From NCBI GenBank assembly GCA_029859085.1, contig JAOUDU010000168.1:1-6321 (forward strand): a stretch of DNA of 6,321 nt, written 5' to 3'. Origin of the DNA: Gammaproteobacteria bacterium (GTDB lineage: Bacteria; Pseudomonadota; Gammaproteobacteria; Pseudomonadales; Halieaceae). The notes under the pieces are model-generated. The model saw nothing but the letters and a program-made list of their open reading frames with translations, was not told the DNA's origin and did not search any database. Both the position numbers and the translations under genes were made by a program. Shown here piece after piece: positions 1 through 5,452 of this stretch. How positions within the stretch are numbered: the stretch's first letter is position 1; each line of letters begins with the position of its first letter.

Positions 1-694
1 GAGCTTTATCACCAGGCACGCCGACCTGATCTTCCACCAGCGTCCCCAGGACCTGGCGCGGGAGCTGCCGCTGGCGGCCCTGGCCCTGCTGCTGCACAAG
101 CAGCAACAGGGCGCCGGCGGCTCCTGTGTGGACCCCTGGTCACCCTGGCAGTCCGGCAACGCCTGGCGCCTGAACGAGCCCCATGTCCATCGCCTCAACC
201 TCCACTGCCACCAGCAGGACCACTCGGTGGAAGTGGAACAGCGGGGCCCGCTTTTCGTGGTGCGGGCAGCGGGCCGGGAGGTACAGCTGCACGGCGAACT
301 ACAAGGCGACAAGCTGCAACTGGAGGTCGAGGGCCACCGCCAGCGCGGCACCCTGGCCCGCACCCAGGACGGTTTCACCCTCTACCTGGCCAGGGGCGCC
401 TGCCACTTCCGCGAGGTCCCGCCGGATATCGGGGAGGCCGGTGGTGCCGGCGCCAATGCCGGCCTGCGAGCGCCGATGAACGGCACCATCGTCGCGCTGC
501 TGGCGCAGGTCGGTGCCGCGGTGGAGGCCAACACGCCGCTGCTGGTGATGGAGGCGATGAAAATGGAGCACACGATCCGGGCACCGCAGGCCGGCACCGT
601 AAACGACTTCTACTACCAGCCAGGCGACCTGGTGGACGGCGGTGCCGAGCTGCTGGACTTCACCCCCGACGCGGCCGCAGGTGACAGCAAATGA
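1..694 (+). CDS. liuD: 3-methylcrotonyl-CoA carboxylase biotin-containing (alpha) subunit, C-terminal part
   Basis: This is the C-terminal 230 residues of an acyl-CoA carboxylase alpha subunit. The gene enters from the left edge; the first complete codon is at position 2 and no stop interrupts the frame up to the TGA at 692-694. The full family is about 660-680 residues, so roughly the last third is present. The fragment opens with the end of the biotin carboxylase domain ([11 protein letters not shown]), followed by the linker/BT region and a biotinyl domain. The biotin attachment motif MEAMKMEH is intact, with the lysine codon at 560-562, 43 residues before the C-terminus as expected. In the complete enzyme, ATP-dependent carboxylation of biotin feeds carboxyl transfer by the beta subunit (LiuB) onto 3-methylcrotonyl-CoA in the cytoplasm. 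The choice of methylcrotonyl-CoA over propionyl- or acetyl-CoA is inferred from the overlapping HMG-CoA lyase gene, which matches the liuD-liuE order of Pseudomonas. Confidence is very high for the family and high for the substrate. Confidence 0.93.
   Translation, partial: SFITRHADLIFHQRPQDLARELPLAALALLLHKQQQGAGGSCVDPWSPWQSGNAWRLNEPHVHRLNLHCHQQDHSVEVEQRGPLFVVRAAGREVQLHGELQGDKLQLEVEGHRQRGTLARTQDGFTLYLARGACHFREVPPDIGEAGGAGANAGLRAPMNGTIVALLAQVGAAVEANTPLLVMEAMKMEHTIRAPQAGTVNDFYYQPGDLVDGGAELLDFTPDAAAGDSK
679..684 (+). promoter_or_regulatory. Ribosome binding site of liuE inside liuD
   Basis: AGGTGA lies six bases before the ATG at 691, within the last codons of liuD. Together with the ATGA overlap of start and stop codons, this suggests translational coupling of LiuE to LiuD and fixes the liuE start. 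Confidence 0.7.
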
Positions 695-1596
695 GCCTGC
701 CCGCACAGGTAACGCTGGTCGAGGTGGGCCCCCGGGACGGTCTGCAGAACGAGGCGCAGACCATACCGCTGGCGGCGAAACTGCAGCTGATCGATGACCT
801 GGCCGGCGCCGGTCACAGCGTGATCGAGGCGGGCAGCTTCGTGAACCCGAAATGGGTACCCCAGATGGCCGACAGCGAGGCCGTGTTCGCCGGTATCGCC
901 CGGCGGCCGGGAGTGCGCTACACAGCGCTCACCCCGAACCTGCAGGGCTTTGAGCGGGCCGCGGCCGCCGGCGCCGATGAGGTCGCCATTTTCGCGGCCG
1001 CATCAGAGGCGTTCTCGCAAAAAAATATCAACTGCAGCATCGCCGAGAGCCTGCAGCGCTTCGCCCCGGTGATGGCCGCCGCCGGCGAGCGCGGCATACC
1101 GGTGCGGGGCTATGTCTCCTGCGTGCTGGGCTGCCCCTACGAGGGGGATATCAGCCCCGGGGCGGTGGCCGCGGTTACCGGCGAACTGCTGGCGATGGGC
1201 TGTTACGAGGTCTCGCTGGGCGACACCATCGGCAGCGGCAGCGCCGGCAGCATGCAGCGCCTGCTGGATGTGCTGCTGGCCGAATTCCAGCCGGCGCAGC
1301 TGGCTGTGCACTGCCACGACACCTACGGCCAGGCCCTGAGCAACATCCTGGTGGCCCTGCAGCACGGTATCGCCACGGTGGATGCCTCGGTGGCGGGACT
1401 GGGAGGATGCCCCTACGCCCGGGGCGCCTCCGGCAATGTGGCCACCGAGGACGTGGTTTACATGCTCGACGGACTGGGCATCAGCACCGGCCTGGACCTG
1501 GCCGCCCTCGCAAGCGCGGGCAGGCGCATCTGCGCCGCGCTGGGTCGCCCCAACGGTTCCCGCGTCGCCACCGCACTGGACGCCAAATCTGCCTGA
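691..1596 (+). CDS. liuE: Hydroxymethylglutaryl-CoA lyase
   Basis: This 301-residue protein is HMG-CoA lyase, which cleaves (S)-3-hydroxy-3-methylglutaryl-CoA to acetoacetate and acetyl-CoA, the last step of leucine/isovalerate breakdown. It has the DRE-TIM metallolyase fold. The N-terminal motif [12 protein letters not shown] supplies the catalytic Arg15 and metal-binding Asp16. HCHDTYGQ gives the metal ligands His207 and His209. The family signature [17 protein letters not shown] carries the catalytic Cys240. The His-to-Cys spacing of 33 residues equals that of the human enzyme (His233 to Cys266). Length is typical for bacterial members, and there is no transit peptide, as expected for a cytoplasmic enzyme. 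The ATG start overlaps the liuD stop (ATGA), so the two genes are almost certainly co-transcribed and translationally coupled. The related DRE-TIM enzymes isopropylmalate synthase and homocitrate synthase are excluded by the GGCPYA motif. The gene is also called mvaB or hmgL in other annotations. Confidence 0.96.
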   Translation: MSLPAQVTLVEVGPRDGLQNEAQTIPLAAKLQLIDDLAGAGHSVIEAGSFVNPKWVPQMADSEAVFAGIARRPGVRYTALTPNLQGFERAAAAGADEVAIFAAASEAFSQKNINCSIAESLQRFAPVMAAAGERGIPVRGYVSCVLGCPYEGDISPGAVAAVTGELLAMGCYEVSLGDTIGSGSAGSMQRLLDVLLAEFQPAQLAVHCHDTYGQALSNILVALQHGIATVDASVAGLGGCPYARGASGNVATEDVVYMLDGLGISTGLDLAALASAGRRICAALGRPNGSRVATALDAKSA

Positions 1597-1608
1597 GGTA
1601 AGCTGTCA

Positions 1609-1637
1609 CCCCGGGCCGGGGCCTTTCCCGGGGGGGG
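1609..1637 (+). repeat. GC-rich inverted repeats and G8 tract in the liuE/membrane-protein gap
   Basis: The 53-base gap after liuE holds CCCCGG-G-CCGGGG (1609-1621), a perfect inverted repeat around one base. The same left arm, CCCCGGG (1609-1615), also pairs with CCCGGGG (1627-1633), which leaves an 11-base loop. The two pairings exclude each other. The right arm runs into eight consecutive Gs (1630-1637) followed by AAAA. No T-tract follows on the + strand, so this is not a canonical rho-independent terminator. The G-rich stretch ends 12 bases before the GTG start of the next gene and is the nearest thing to its ribosome binding site. Confidence 0.5.
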
Positions 1638-1649
1638 AAAAGCACAGCA

Positions 1650-1991
1650 GTGACACCGAATGTAAACTTCTTCCGCCTGCGCCTGCTGGCGGCCATCCTG
1701 ATCACCCTGTCCGGTATCGGCCAGGTGGCGATGCTGTGGTTCCGGGAGCTGACCGGCGCGGCCCTGGTCGACGCGATGACAGGGGTGGTCTACATCATTA
1801 TCGGCATAGGCCTGCAGGGCCAGTCGCGCTTTACCCTGTTCATGGCGATAGGAGTACCGGCCGCGGCCGCCGCACTGGCGCTCAATTCCGCCCCCGAGGG
1901 GGCGCTCAACATGCTGCAGATTACCCGCCTGATTACCGACGTCGCAGTCATCCTCTGCGCGGCAATGGTGCTGGCCAATACCCGCAAGTGA
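1650..1991 (+). CDS. Small four-helix integral membrane protein of unknown function
   Basis: This 113-residue protein is not one I recognise. Its hydrophobicity pattern suggests four transmembrane helices at about residues 12-31, 38-56, 61-78 and 90-109, with very short loops. A basic N-terminus (FFRLRLL) hints that the N-terminus is cytoplasmic. Polar residues inside or at the edges of helices are Asp41, Asp97 and Arg93; there are no cysteine pairs or obvious cofactor motifs. The start is GTG: an in-frame TAA at 1599-1601 leaves no earlier candidate, and the ATG at 1660 is in another frame and followed at once by a stop. Codon use is GC-rich like the neighbours, supporting a real gene. It lies 53 bases after liuE on the same strand, so it may be the last gene of that operon, but nothing in the protein links it to leucine catabolism. 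Its TGA abuts the stop codon of the convergent amidohydrolase gene with no bases between. Confidence 0.78.
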   Translation: MTPNVNFFRLRLLAAILITLSGIGQVAMLWFRELTGAALVDAMTGVVYIIIGIGLQGQSRFTLFMAIGVPAAAAALALNSAPEGALNMLQITRLITDVAVILCAAMVLANTRK

Positions 1992-3218
1992 TCACCGCCC
2001 CGCGGCGGCCCGGGCCCTGCGCTCATCGACAAACAGGTAGCAGCCGCTGTCCTTCGGGACCTCGGCCAGGGGCGTATCGACCTGTGCGGGGGTAGGCCCG
2101 TAGCGCGCCGCCAGGGGTCGCAGCCGGTCGAGGTCGAATTTGTACAGTCGCGCCGCATTCTCCCCGAGGATCATCCGCCGCTCCCGGTCAGGGACCCCGG
2201 GAAAGGTGAGTTGCAGGGACTCGAGGTTGTAGGGAAACGTGCCCTCGTAATGGGGGTAGTCATTGCCCCAGCAGATCTGCTCGACCCCCACCTCGTCGCG
2301 GCCGTCCAGTTCCGCCAGGCTCGGGAAACTGGCGCCGTAATAGCAATTGCGCCGGGCGTAGTAGCTGGGAGGCTCCCGCAGCACCCACTCCATGCCGGCG
2401 TAGTTCATCTCGCCGATGGAGCCGGCCACAAAGCCCTCGTGGATACGGTCGAGGCTGCGCAGCATGGCCGGCGCCCAGGAGCAGCCGGATTCGGTGAGGA
2501 TATATTTCAGCCTGGGGTAGCGCTCGAACACGCCGCTGAGCAACAGGTGGCTGTAGCCCCGCTTGCAGTAAAACGGCACCTCGGATATCCACAGCGCCTC
2601 CGCCACCGGGCCGCTGCCGTAGTCGGGCAGGCCCTGGCCGGAGTGGTGGTTCATCACCAGGTCGCAGTCCTGGATCGCCGCGTACAGGGGCTCCCAGTCG
2701 GGGTGGTACAGCGGTTTGAGCCAGGTGCAGTCCTCCGGCACCAGCGGCAGCAGGACCCCGCCGCGCAGGCCCGCCTCGGCAATCCAGTGCACATCCTTGA
2801 TAGCTTCCTCGATATTGTTCGGCAGGATCAATCCCACCCCGGCGCGCCGGATCGGGTCCTCGGCGCAGAAATCCCGCAGCCAGCGGTTGTGGGCCCGGAT
2901 GCCCGCCAGCGCCCGCTCGTAGTTTTCCGGCCGCGGGGGCTGGGAGGTGACGATGCTCTTGGCAAAAAAAGGTGGCACGGTGTTGGGGTAGACCACCTCG
3001 CCGACCACGCCCTGGCTGTTCTGGTCGGCGGTTCGCACCTCGAAGTCCCAGTTGCGCAATTTCTTGCTGCCATAGTGCTGCTGGGACGGGTTGCGGTAAC
3101 CGCCGCGCCATTCATCAAAGGCCTGCCGCCATTGCGGATCCAGGTACTCACGGTACTGGGCGTGACTGCCCCCGGCATGGGTGTCCGCGGTGATCAGAAT
3201 ATAAGGTTCGCTGCTCAA
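1992..3218 (-). CDS. Amidohydrolase family (amidohydrolase 2 type) metal-dependent hydrolase
   Basis: This protein of about 408 residues has the TIM-barrel amidohydrolase-2 pattern (Pfam PF04909 type). Using a TTG start at 3218, the first barrel strand carries ADTHAGG (Asp12, His14), a D-x-H in place of the usual H-x-H. MNHHSGQG gives His191/His192, LTESGCSW gives Glu243 where many relatives have a histidine, and WGNDYPHYEGTFP gives the late-strand Asp320. These positions probably bind the metal. The segment REYLDPQWRQAFDEW near the N-terminus is typical of the roughly 400-residue subfamily found in actinobacteria and marine gammaproteobacteria, whose substrates are mostly unknown; ACMSD-like decarboxylation or hydrolysis are both possible. 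The TTG is preferred over an upstream start at 3314 because it follows GGAGAA by five bases, and the 32 residues gained by the longer form are low-complexity and Arg-rich and lie before the first conserved strand. No signal peptide or membrane segment is seen, so it is likely cytoplasmic. It is divergent from yaeQ. Confidence 0.9.
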   Translation of the reverse strand: MSSEPYILITADTHAGGSHAQYREYLDPQWRQAFDEWRGGYRNPSQQHYGSKKLRNWDFEVRTADQNSQGVVGEVVYPNTVPPFFAKSIVTSQPPRPENYERALAGIRAHNRWLRDFCAEDPIRRAGVGLILPNNIEEAIKDVHWIAEAGLRGGVLLPLVPEDCTWLKPLYHPDWEPLYAAIQDCDLVMNHHSGQGLPDYGSGPVAEALWISEVPFYCKRGYSHLLLSGVFERYPRLKYILTESGCSWAPAMLRSLDRIHEGFVAGSIGEMNYAGMEWVLREPPSYYARRNCYYGASFPSLAELDGRDEVGVEQICWGNDYPHYEGTFPYNLESLQLTFPGVPDRERRMILGENAARLYKFDLDRLRPLAARYGPTPAQVDTPLAEVPKDSGCYLFVDERRARAAAGR

Positions 3219-3223
3219 ACCGG

Positions 3224-3229
3224 TTCTCC
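3224..3229 (-). promoter_or_regulatory. Ribosome binding site deciding a TTG start for the amidohydrolase
   Basis: Read on the - strand, GGAGAA (within AGGGAGAA) is followed by five bases and TTG at 3218-3216. It is a strong Shine-Dalgarno with good spacing, so I place the start here. The 8-base palindrome AACCGGTT (3218-3225) overlaps the end of the site and the first base of the start codon. Confidence 0.7.
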
Positions 3230-3232
3230 CTG

Positions 3233-3301
3233 GTTGGTATACGGAATTGCTGGACAGGGTTGCGGCGCCCCGCCGGCTGACCCGGGTGCCAGCATACCAA
3301 C
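3233..3301. repeat. Inverted repeat in the amidohydrolase/yaeQ divergent spacer
   Basis: GTTGGTAT at 3233-3240 is matched exactly by its reverse complement ATACCAAC at 3294-3301; allowing one mismatch the arms extend to 10 bases (GTTGGTATAC and GCATACCAAC). The arms are 53 bases apart and sit directly upstream of the amidohydrolase Shine-Dalgarno, so a looping operator or two copies of one regulator half-site are possible. No regulator gene is adjacent. The spacing is too long for a simple hairpin terminator. Confidence 0.35.
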
Positions 3302-3398
3302 GACTGCGGGGCATTGAAGACCGGCGCGGCAGGAACCGGCCCGCGGCTCAATTGCTTGGACCAGCGCTGTTTTGCTAGGGCCGATACCCCGCGCTGGC

Positions 3399-3404
3399 TA
3401 TAAT
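3399..3404 (+). promoter_or_regulatory. Candidate -10 box of the yaeQ promoter
   Basis: A perfect sigma-70 -10 hexamer, TATAAT, stands out in very GC-rich DNA, in the context GCTGGCTATAATGGCG. A start of transcription near 3411 would leave a leader of about 45 bases before the yaeQ ATG. At 17 bases upstream the hexamer is TAGGGC, a poor -35; TTGCTA at 3372-3377 is too far at 21 bases. Confidence 0.5.
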
Positions 3405-3455
3405 GGCGCCGCCCGCAGCCGGGCCATCCTCCCGTCACAGGACAAGCAGACCACC

Positions 3456-3998
3456 ATGGCACTCAAGCCCACCATCTACAAGGCGCAGATTGAACTCGCC
3501 GACAGCGACAGCAACCGCTACGAGAGCCTGGCGCTGACCCTCGCCCGGCACCCCTCGGAAACCCTGGAGCGCCTGGCCGCCCGCCTGCTGGCCTATTGCC
3601 TGAATTTCGCCCGGGGCCTGGAGTTTACCCGGGGCCTGTCCACCGCCGACGAACCGGATATCTGGCTGCACAGTGACAGCGGCGAAATCGAGCACTGGAT
3701 AGAGGTGGGCCAGCCCGAGCACCCCCGCCTGCGCAAGGCCTGCGGACGGGCCAGGCGTGTCAGCCTGTACACCTTCGGCAAGAGCAGCGATACCTGGTGG
3801 AAGCTCAATGGCGAGGCCACCAGCGCCCTGCCCCACCTGCACGCCTGGCAATTCACCTGGCCTGAAATCGTGGCCGCGGCCGCCCTGCTGGACCGCACCG
3901 TGCAACTGAGCGTCAGCATTGTCGGCGGCATCATCTACCTCGACAACGGCAGCAATTCCGCCAGTGTCGAACCGCGCCTGCTGTGTACCGCGGAATGA
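3456..3998 (+). CDS. yaeQ: YaeQ family protein
   Basis: This 180-residue protein matches E. coli YaeQ (181 residues) over its whole length. It opens with MALKPTIYKA and contains LTLARHPSETLERL (residues 27-40), EFTRGLSTADEPDIWL (56-71), WIEVGQPEHPRLRKAC (81-96) and DRTVQLSVSIVGGIIYL (146-162). From established knowledge, solved YaeQ structures show a variant of the PD-(D/E)XK nuclease fold. Asp68, Glu83 and Gln86 are plausible equivalents of that active site, but no nuclease activity or cellular role is settled. The ATG at 3456 is chosen over an in-frame TTG at 3372 because the family begins exactly at MALK and because the TTG lies upstream of the predicted transcription start. AGGA at 3439-3442 is a distant ribosome binding site. 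The protein should be soluble and cytoplasmic. The gene appears monocistronic: divergent from the amidohydrolase and convergent with the membrane oxygenase gene. Confidence 0.95.
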   Translation: MALKPTIYKAQIELADSDSNRYESLALTLARHPSETLERLAARLLAYCLNFARGLEFTRGLSTADEPDIWLHSDSGEIEHWIEVGQPEHPRLRKACGRARRVSLYTFGKSSDTWWKLNGEATSALPHLHAWQFTWPEIVAAAALLDRTVQLSVSIVGGIIYLDNGSNSASVEPRLLCTAE

Positions 3999-4033
3999 GC
4001 TGGCACATCGGGGGAAGCGGGCCTGGGACGCCC

Positions 4034-4045
4034 GATTGATCAATC
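4034..4045. repeat. 12-base palindrome at a convergent gene junction
   Basis: GATTGATCAATC is a perfect palindrome whose right end covers two bases of the - strand gene's stop codon (4044-4046). Just before it, ATCGGG (4007-4012) and CCCGAT (4031-4036) form a separate 6-base inverted repeat with an 18-base loop. These fill most of the 45 bases between the yaeQ and membrane oxygenase stops. There is no T-tract on either strand, so terminator function is only possible. No other signal is seen in the gap. Confidence 0.4.
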
Positions 4046-5282
4046 ACTGTGCCGGAGCGGGCCCTGAAGTTGCCGGTTCGCGTACCAGCGGGAACAGGAA
4101 AAACAGGTTCAGCACACCGTAGCCGACCCCGGCAAGCAACAGTCCGGCACCGGCCTGTGCTGCCTGGGCAGCGAGCAGCAGCAGGGACAGGCCCGCCAGC
4201 CGCAACAACTCCCAGCGCAACAACCGCACCGGGTCCCTGCCTTCAAGCCAGAGCGCGGTCGTCACCATGCCGGCCAGCAGCAGTGCCCACATGGAAAAGC
4301 CGCTCCAGTAGGCGAGGTCGGTTTTTTGCATGAAATCCAGCAGCAGCACCGCGGCCACCAGTTGCGCAAACGCGTACGCACCGACCAGGCGCGATACCGG
4401 CGGGTCGAACTTGCGAAACTGCGCGAGGCCTGGTTTGTCCCGGGGATAGCGCTGCGCCACATCCGCCGGCCGCCAGCCCGTGCGCGCCACCCAGACCCGC
4501 AGCTTGTCGCGCCAGCGCCGCGTATGCCAGCTGTCGCGAAACATGTCGATGTAGATGTGAGTGAGCGCCTTGACCGGGTTCCAGCTTCGCAGCGGCCCGC
4601 GAATACCGTAGATCGGGGGTTCGCTCGCCAGTTCTTCCTGGAAAGTGCCGAACAGGCGATCCCAGAGGATAAAAATGCCGCCGTAGTTGCGATCCATGTA
4701 GATGTCATTCTGGGCATGGTGGACCCGGTGGTTCGACGGCGTGACAAACACCCACTCGTACCAGCCCAGCTTCGGCACATGCTCGGTATGCACCCAGAAC
4801 TGGTAAATCAGGTTGATCGCACCCACCGTGACCACCACTTCCGCGGGGATTCCCAGCAGGTACATCGGGATATAGAACACCCAGTCGAGCAGGAAACCGG
4901 TACTGGTCTGGCGCAGGGCCGTGCTGAGGTTGTAATCCTCACTCTGGTGATGGGCCACATGGGCCGCCCAGAAAAACGTGCGCTCATGCCCCATGCGATG
5001 CTGCCAGTAATAGCACAGGTCATACAACACGGTGGCCAGCACCCAGGTAGACCAGTCACCGGCATCCAGCAGCGGCAGGGAAAAATGCCGGGTAACCAGG
5101 TAGTAGACATAACCCCCCAGGCCCAGGGTGACGAAGCGCCGGGCCTGGCTCAGCACGCCCAGGAAGAGACTGCTGATACTGTCACTCAGGCGATAGGTAT
5201 TGCGGTGCCGGGCGAGGCCGAACAGCCACTCGACGATCATCGCGAGAATGAAAAACGGTACCGCGTAAACAATCAGGTTCAT
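4044..5282 (-). CDS. Fatty acid hydroxylase / sterol desaturase family membrane oxygenase, alkylglycerol monooxygenase-like
   Basis: This 412-residue membrane protein belongs to the di-iron fatty acid hydroxylase superfamily (Pfam PF04116 type). The histidine clusters are complete: HRMGH (His95, His99), HVAHH (His108, His111, His112) and HRVHH (His185, His188, His189), plus HTEH (165-168). The text around them (YYWQHRMGHE, FFWAAHVAHHQSEDYNLST, FWVHTEH, TPSNHRVHHAQND, YGGIFILWDRLFGTF) closely resembles alkylglycerol monooxygenase (AGMO/TMEM195) rather than C-4 sterol oxidases. AGMO cleaves ether lipids by hydroxylation next to the ether oxygen using tetrahydrobiopterin. An inner-membrane lipid substrate is therefore inferred, but not which one. 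There are N-terminal helices (residues 4-21 and 35-62) and a C-terminal hydrophobic block (about 300-400) beyond the catalytic domain, as in AGMO relatives. The ATG at 5282 begins right at the first helix but lacks a good ribosome binding site; an in-frame ATG at 5336 would add 18 residues. Confidence 0.9.
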   Translation of the reverse strand: MNLIVYAVPFFILAMIVEWLFGLARHRNTYRLSDSISSLFLGVLSQARRFVTLGLGGYVYYLVTRHFSLPLLDAGDWSTWVLATVLYDLCYYWQHRMGHERTFFWAAHVAHHQSEDYNLSTALRQTSTGFLLDWVFYIPMYLLGIPAEVVVTVGAINLIYQFWVHTEHVPKLGWYEWVFVTPSNHRVHHAQNDIYMDRNYGGIFILWDRLFGTFQEELASEPPIYGIRGPLRSWNPVKALTHIYIDMFRDSWHTRRWRDKLRVWVARTGWRPADVAQRYPRDKPGLAQFRKFDPPVSRLVGAYAFAQLVAAVLLLDFMQKTDLAYWSGFSMWALLLAGMVTTALWLEGRDPVRLLRWELLRLAGLSLLLLAAQAAQAGAGLLLAGVGYGVLNLFFLFPLVREPATSGPAPAQ

Positions 5283-5355
5283 GGGGTTTTGTTCAGTTTT
5301 CCCTTGCTTGACGGAGATTCGAAGCGCACGGGGCATGGGTCTGGCGCGCACCAGT

Positions 5356-5384
5356 CTAATACCGGGTGCGGAGAAAATCAGCAA
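5356..5384 (-). promoter_or_regulatory. Candidate sigma-70 promoter of the membrane oxygenase gene
   Basis: Read on the - strand, TTGCTG (5384-5379), a 17-base spacer and TATTAG (5361-5356) form a promoter with optimal spacing and four matches to the -10 consensus. Transcription would start near 5349, upstream of both possible ATG starts (5336 and 5282). The local sequence is more AT-rich than the surroundings. Confidence 0.45.
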
Positions 5385-5414
5385 CTCGGGCTGCGAAATT
5401 ACAGGGCCGATTCT

Positions 5415-5446
5415 GGCTAGTAGCCGGCGCGGCGGGGGGCTATATT
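5415..5446 (+). promoter_or_regulatory. Candidate ada-alkA promoter with overlapping operator-like palindrome
   Basis: TATATT at 5441-5446 is a -10-like hexamer in the context GGCTATATTG. The expected -35 position (5418-5423) falls inside GGCTA-G-TAGCC (5415-5425), a perfect inverted repeat with a one-base centre. This layout, with no good -35 and a palindrome in its place, would suit an activator-dependent promoter, as known for Ada-regulated genes, but the palindrome is not the E. coli Ada box. The -10 ends six bases before the ATG at 5453, so the transcript may be leaderless. Confidence 0.35.
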
Positions 5447-5452
5447 GCAGCC

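Noticed and set aside
1609..1640. A rho-independent terminator after liuE
   Set aside because: Stable GC pairing is present, but it is followed by Gs and As, not Ts, on the + strand.
1382..2095. A 237-codon + strand frame crossing liuE and the membrane protein gene
   Set aside because: It is in the wrong frame for both genes, is Pro/Arg-rich, and lacks a ribosome binding site.
2211..3317. A 368-codon open frame on the + strand opposite the amidohydrolase gene
   Set aside because: It is antisense to a clearly conserved gene; long antisense frames are expected in GC-rich DNA and its translation shows no recognisable domain.
3999..4043. A bidirectional terminator between yaeQ and the oxygenase gene
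   Set aside because: The 6-base stem has an 18-base loop, and neither strand has a T-tract.
5317..5329. An Ada box (GAAGCGCA resembles the E. coli AAAGCGCA)
   Set aside because: The 13-base alignment to the E. coli ada site has four mismatches and it lies more than 110 bases upstream of the candidate -10, far from the normal position.
4326..5420. A 364-codon open frame on the + strand opposite the membrane oxygenase gene
   Set aside because: It mirrors the oxygenase codons, is rich in Arg, His and Gln without a fold-like pattern, and ends in the divergent spacer; it is a shadow.
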